From contig JBKJLF010000160.1 in assembly GCA_046597185.1 (NCBI GenBank), positions 1 through 13,352 on the forward strand: a DNA stretch of 13,352 nucleotides. Direction: 5' to 3'. The notes under the pieces are model-generated. The model was not told the origin of the DNA. It worked only from the letters and a program-made list of their open reading frames with translations, and ran no database searches. This DNA is from CAMBDR01 sp046597185. Lineage in GTDB: Bacteria > Pseudomonadota > Gammaproteobacteria > Burkholderiales > Burkholderiaceae_D. The position numbers and the translations under genes were made by a program. Below are positions 13,346 through 13,352 of the stretch, piece by piece; the first letter of the stretch is position 1; each line of letters begins with the position of its first letter.

Positions 13346-13352
13346 GCCACGC
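13182..13352. repeat. Perfect 76-bp inverted repeat at the window's end (fold-back)
   Basis: Bases 13277-13352 are the exact reverse complement of 13182-13257, with a 19-nt spacer (13258-13276). The left arm lies inside conserved GH1 coding sequence that is in frame; the right arm interrupts that reading frame and ends exactly on the last base. A natural 76-bp perfect palindrome inside a conserved enzyme gene is very unlikely. The pattern fits a chimeric fold-back from amplification, or an assembly graph turning onto the opposite strand. Confidence 0.95.

Overview
The window looks like a piece of a Gram-negative proteobacterial chromosome, most likely betaproteobacterial. The evidence is Sec signal peptides, Shine-Dalgarno sites of the AAGGAG type, moderate GC, and protein families that, from memory, resemble those of Burkholderiales/Neisseriales relatives. 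This placement is an inference and the genus is not determined. The last 171 bases are a perfect fold-back inverted repeat that ends on the final base, so the right edge looks like a contig-end artefact and not real genome.

The window has two halves of very different quality. Positions 1-6360 are an accessory region in which nearly every gene is broken. In order: a frameshifted ISNCY-family transposase (118-1231, +); a Septu-like pair, an HNH nuclease with a lost C-terminus and a shredded partner ATPase (1403-2310, -); an AAA ATPase plus TOPRIM/DUF4276-like pair, both reduced to fragments (2416-2822, -); a VapBC module whose antitoxin is almost entirely deleted and whose toxin has lost about five residues (2955-3393, -); a peptidoglycan amidase with a nonsense codon, overlapping an intact small secreted cysteine-rich protein that could be its immunity partner (3580-4628, -); and a TIR-STAND NTPase-repeat protein with at least two frameshifts and several internal deletions (4819-6354, +). 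Together this is a decayed defence, toxin-antitoxin and antagonism island.

Positions 6443-13276 are an intact, functional-looking beta-glucan utilisation locus. A secreted GH16 glucanase is transcribed leftwards. Divergently, an operon encodes a carbohydrate-binding lipid-free periplasmic protein, two MalF/MalG-type permeases, an MsmX/UgpC-type ATPase and a GH1 beta-glucosidase. The model is that GH16 cuts beta-glucan outside the cell, the CUT1 ABC transporter imports the oligosaccharides, and GH1 releases glucose in the cytoplasm. The 471-bp divergent intergenic region holds two different LacI-family-style palindromes, a long hairpin-forming inverted repeat and a near-consensus sigma70 promoter, so the two arms are probably co-regulated by a regulator encoded elsewhere.

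No rRNA, tRNA, CRISPR array or replication origin was seen. The large intact system is a recognisable sugar-use locus. The less ordinary content is the concentration of decayed defence modules and the way each has decayed.
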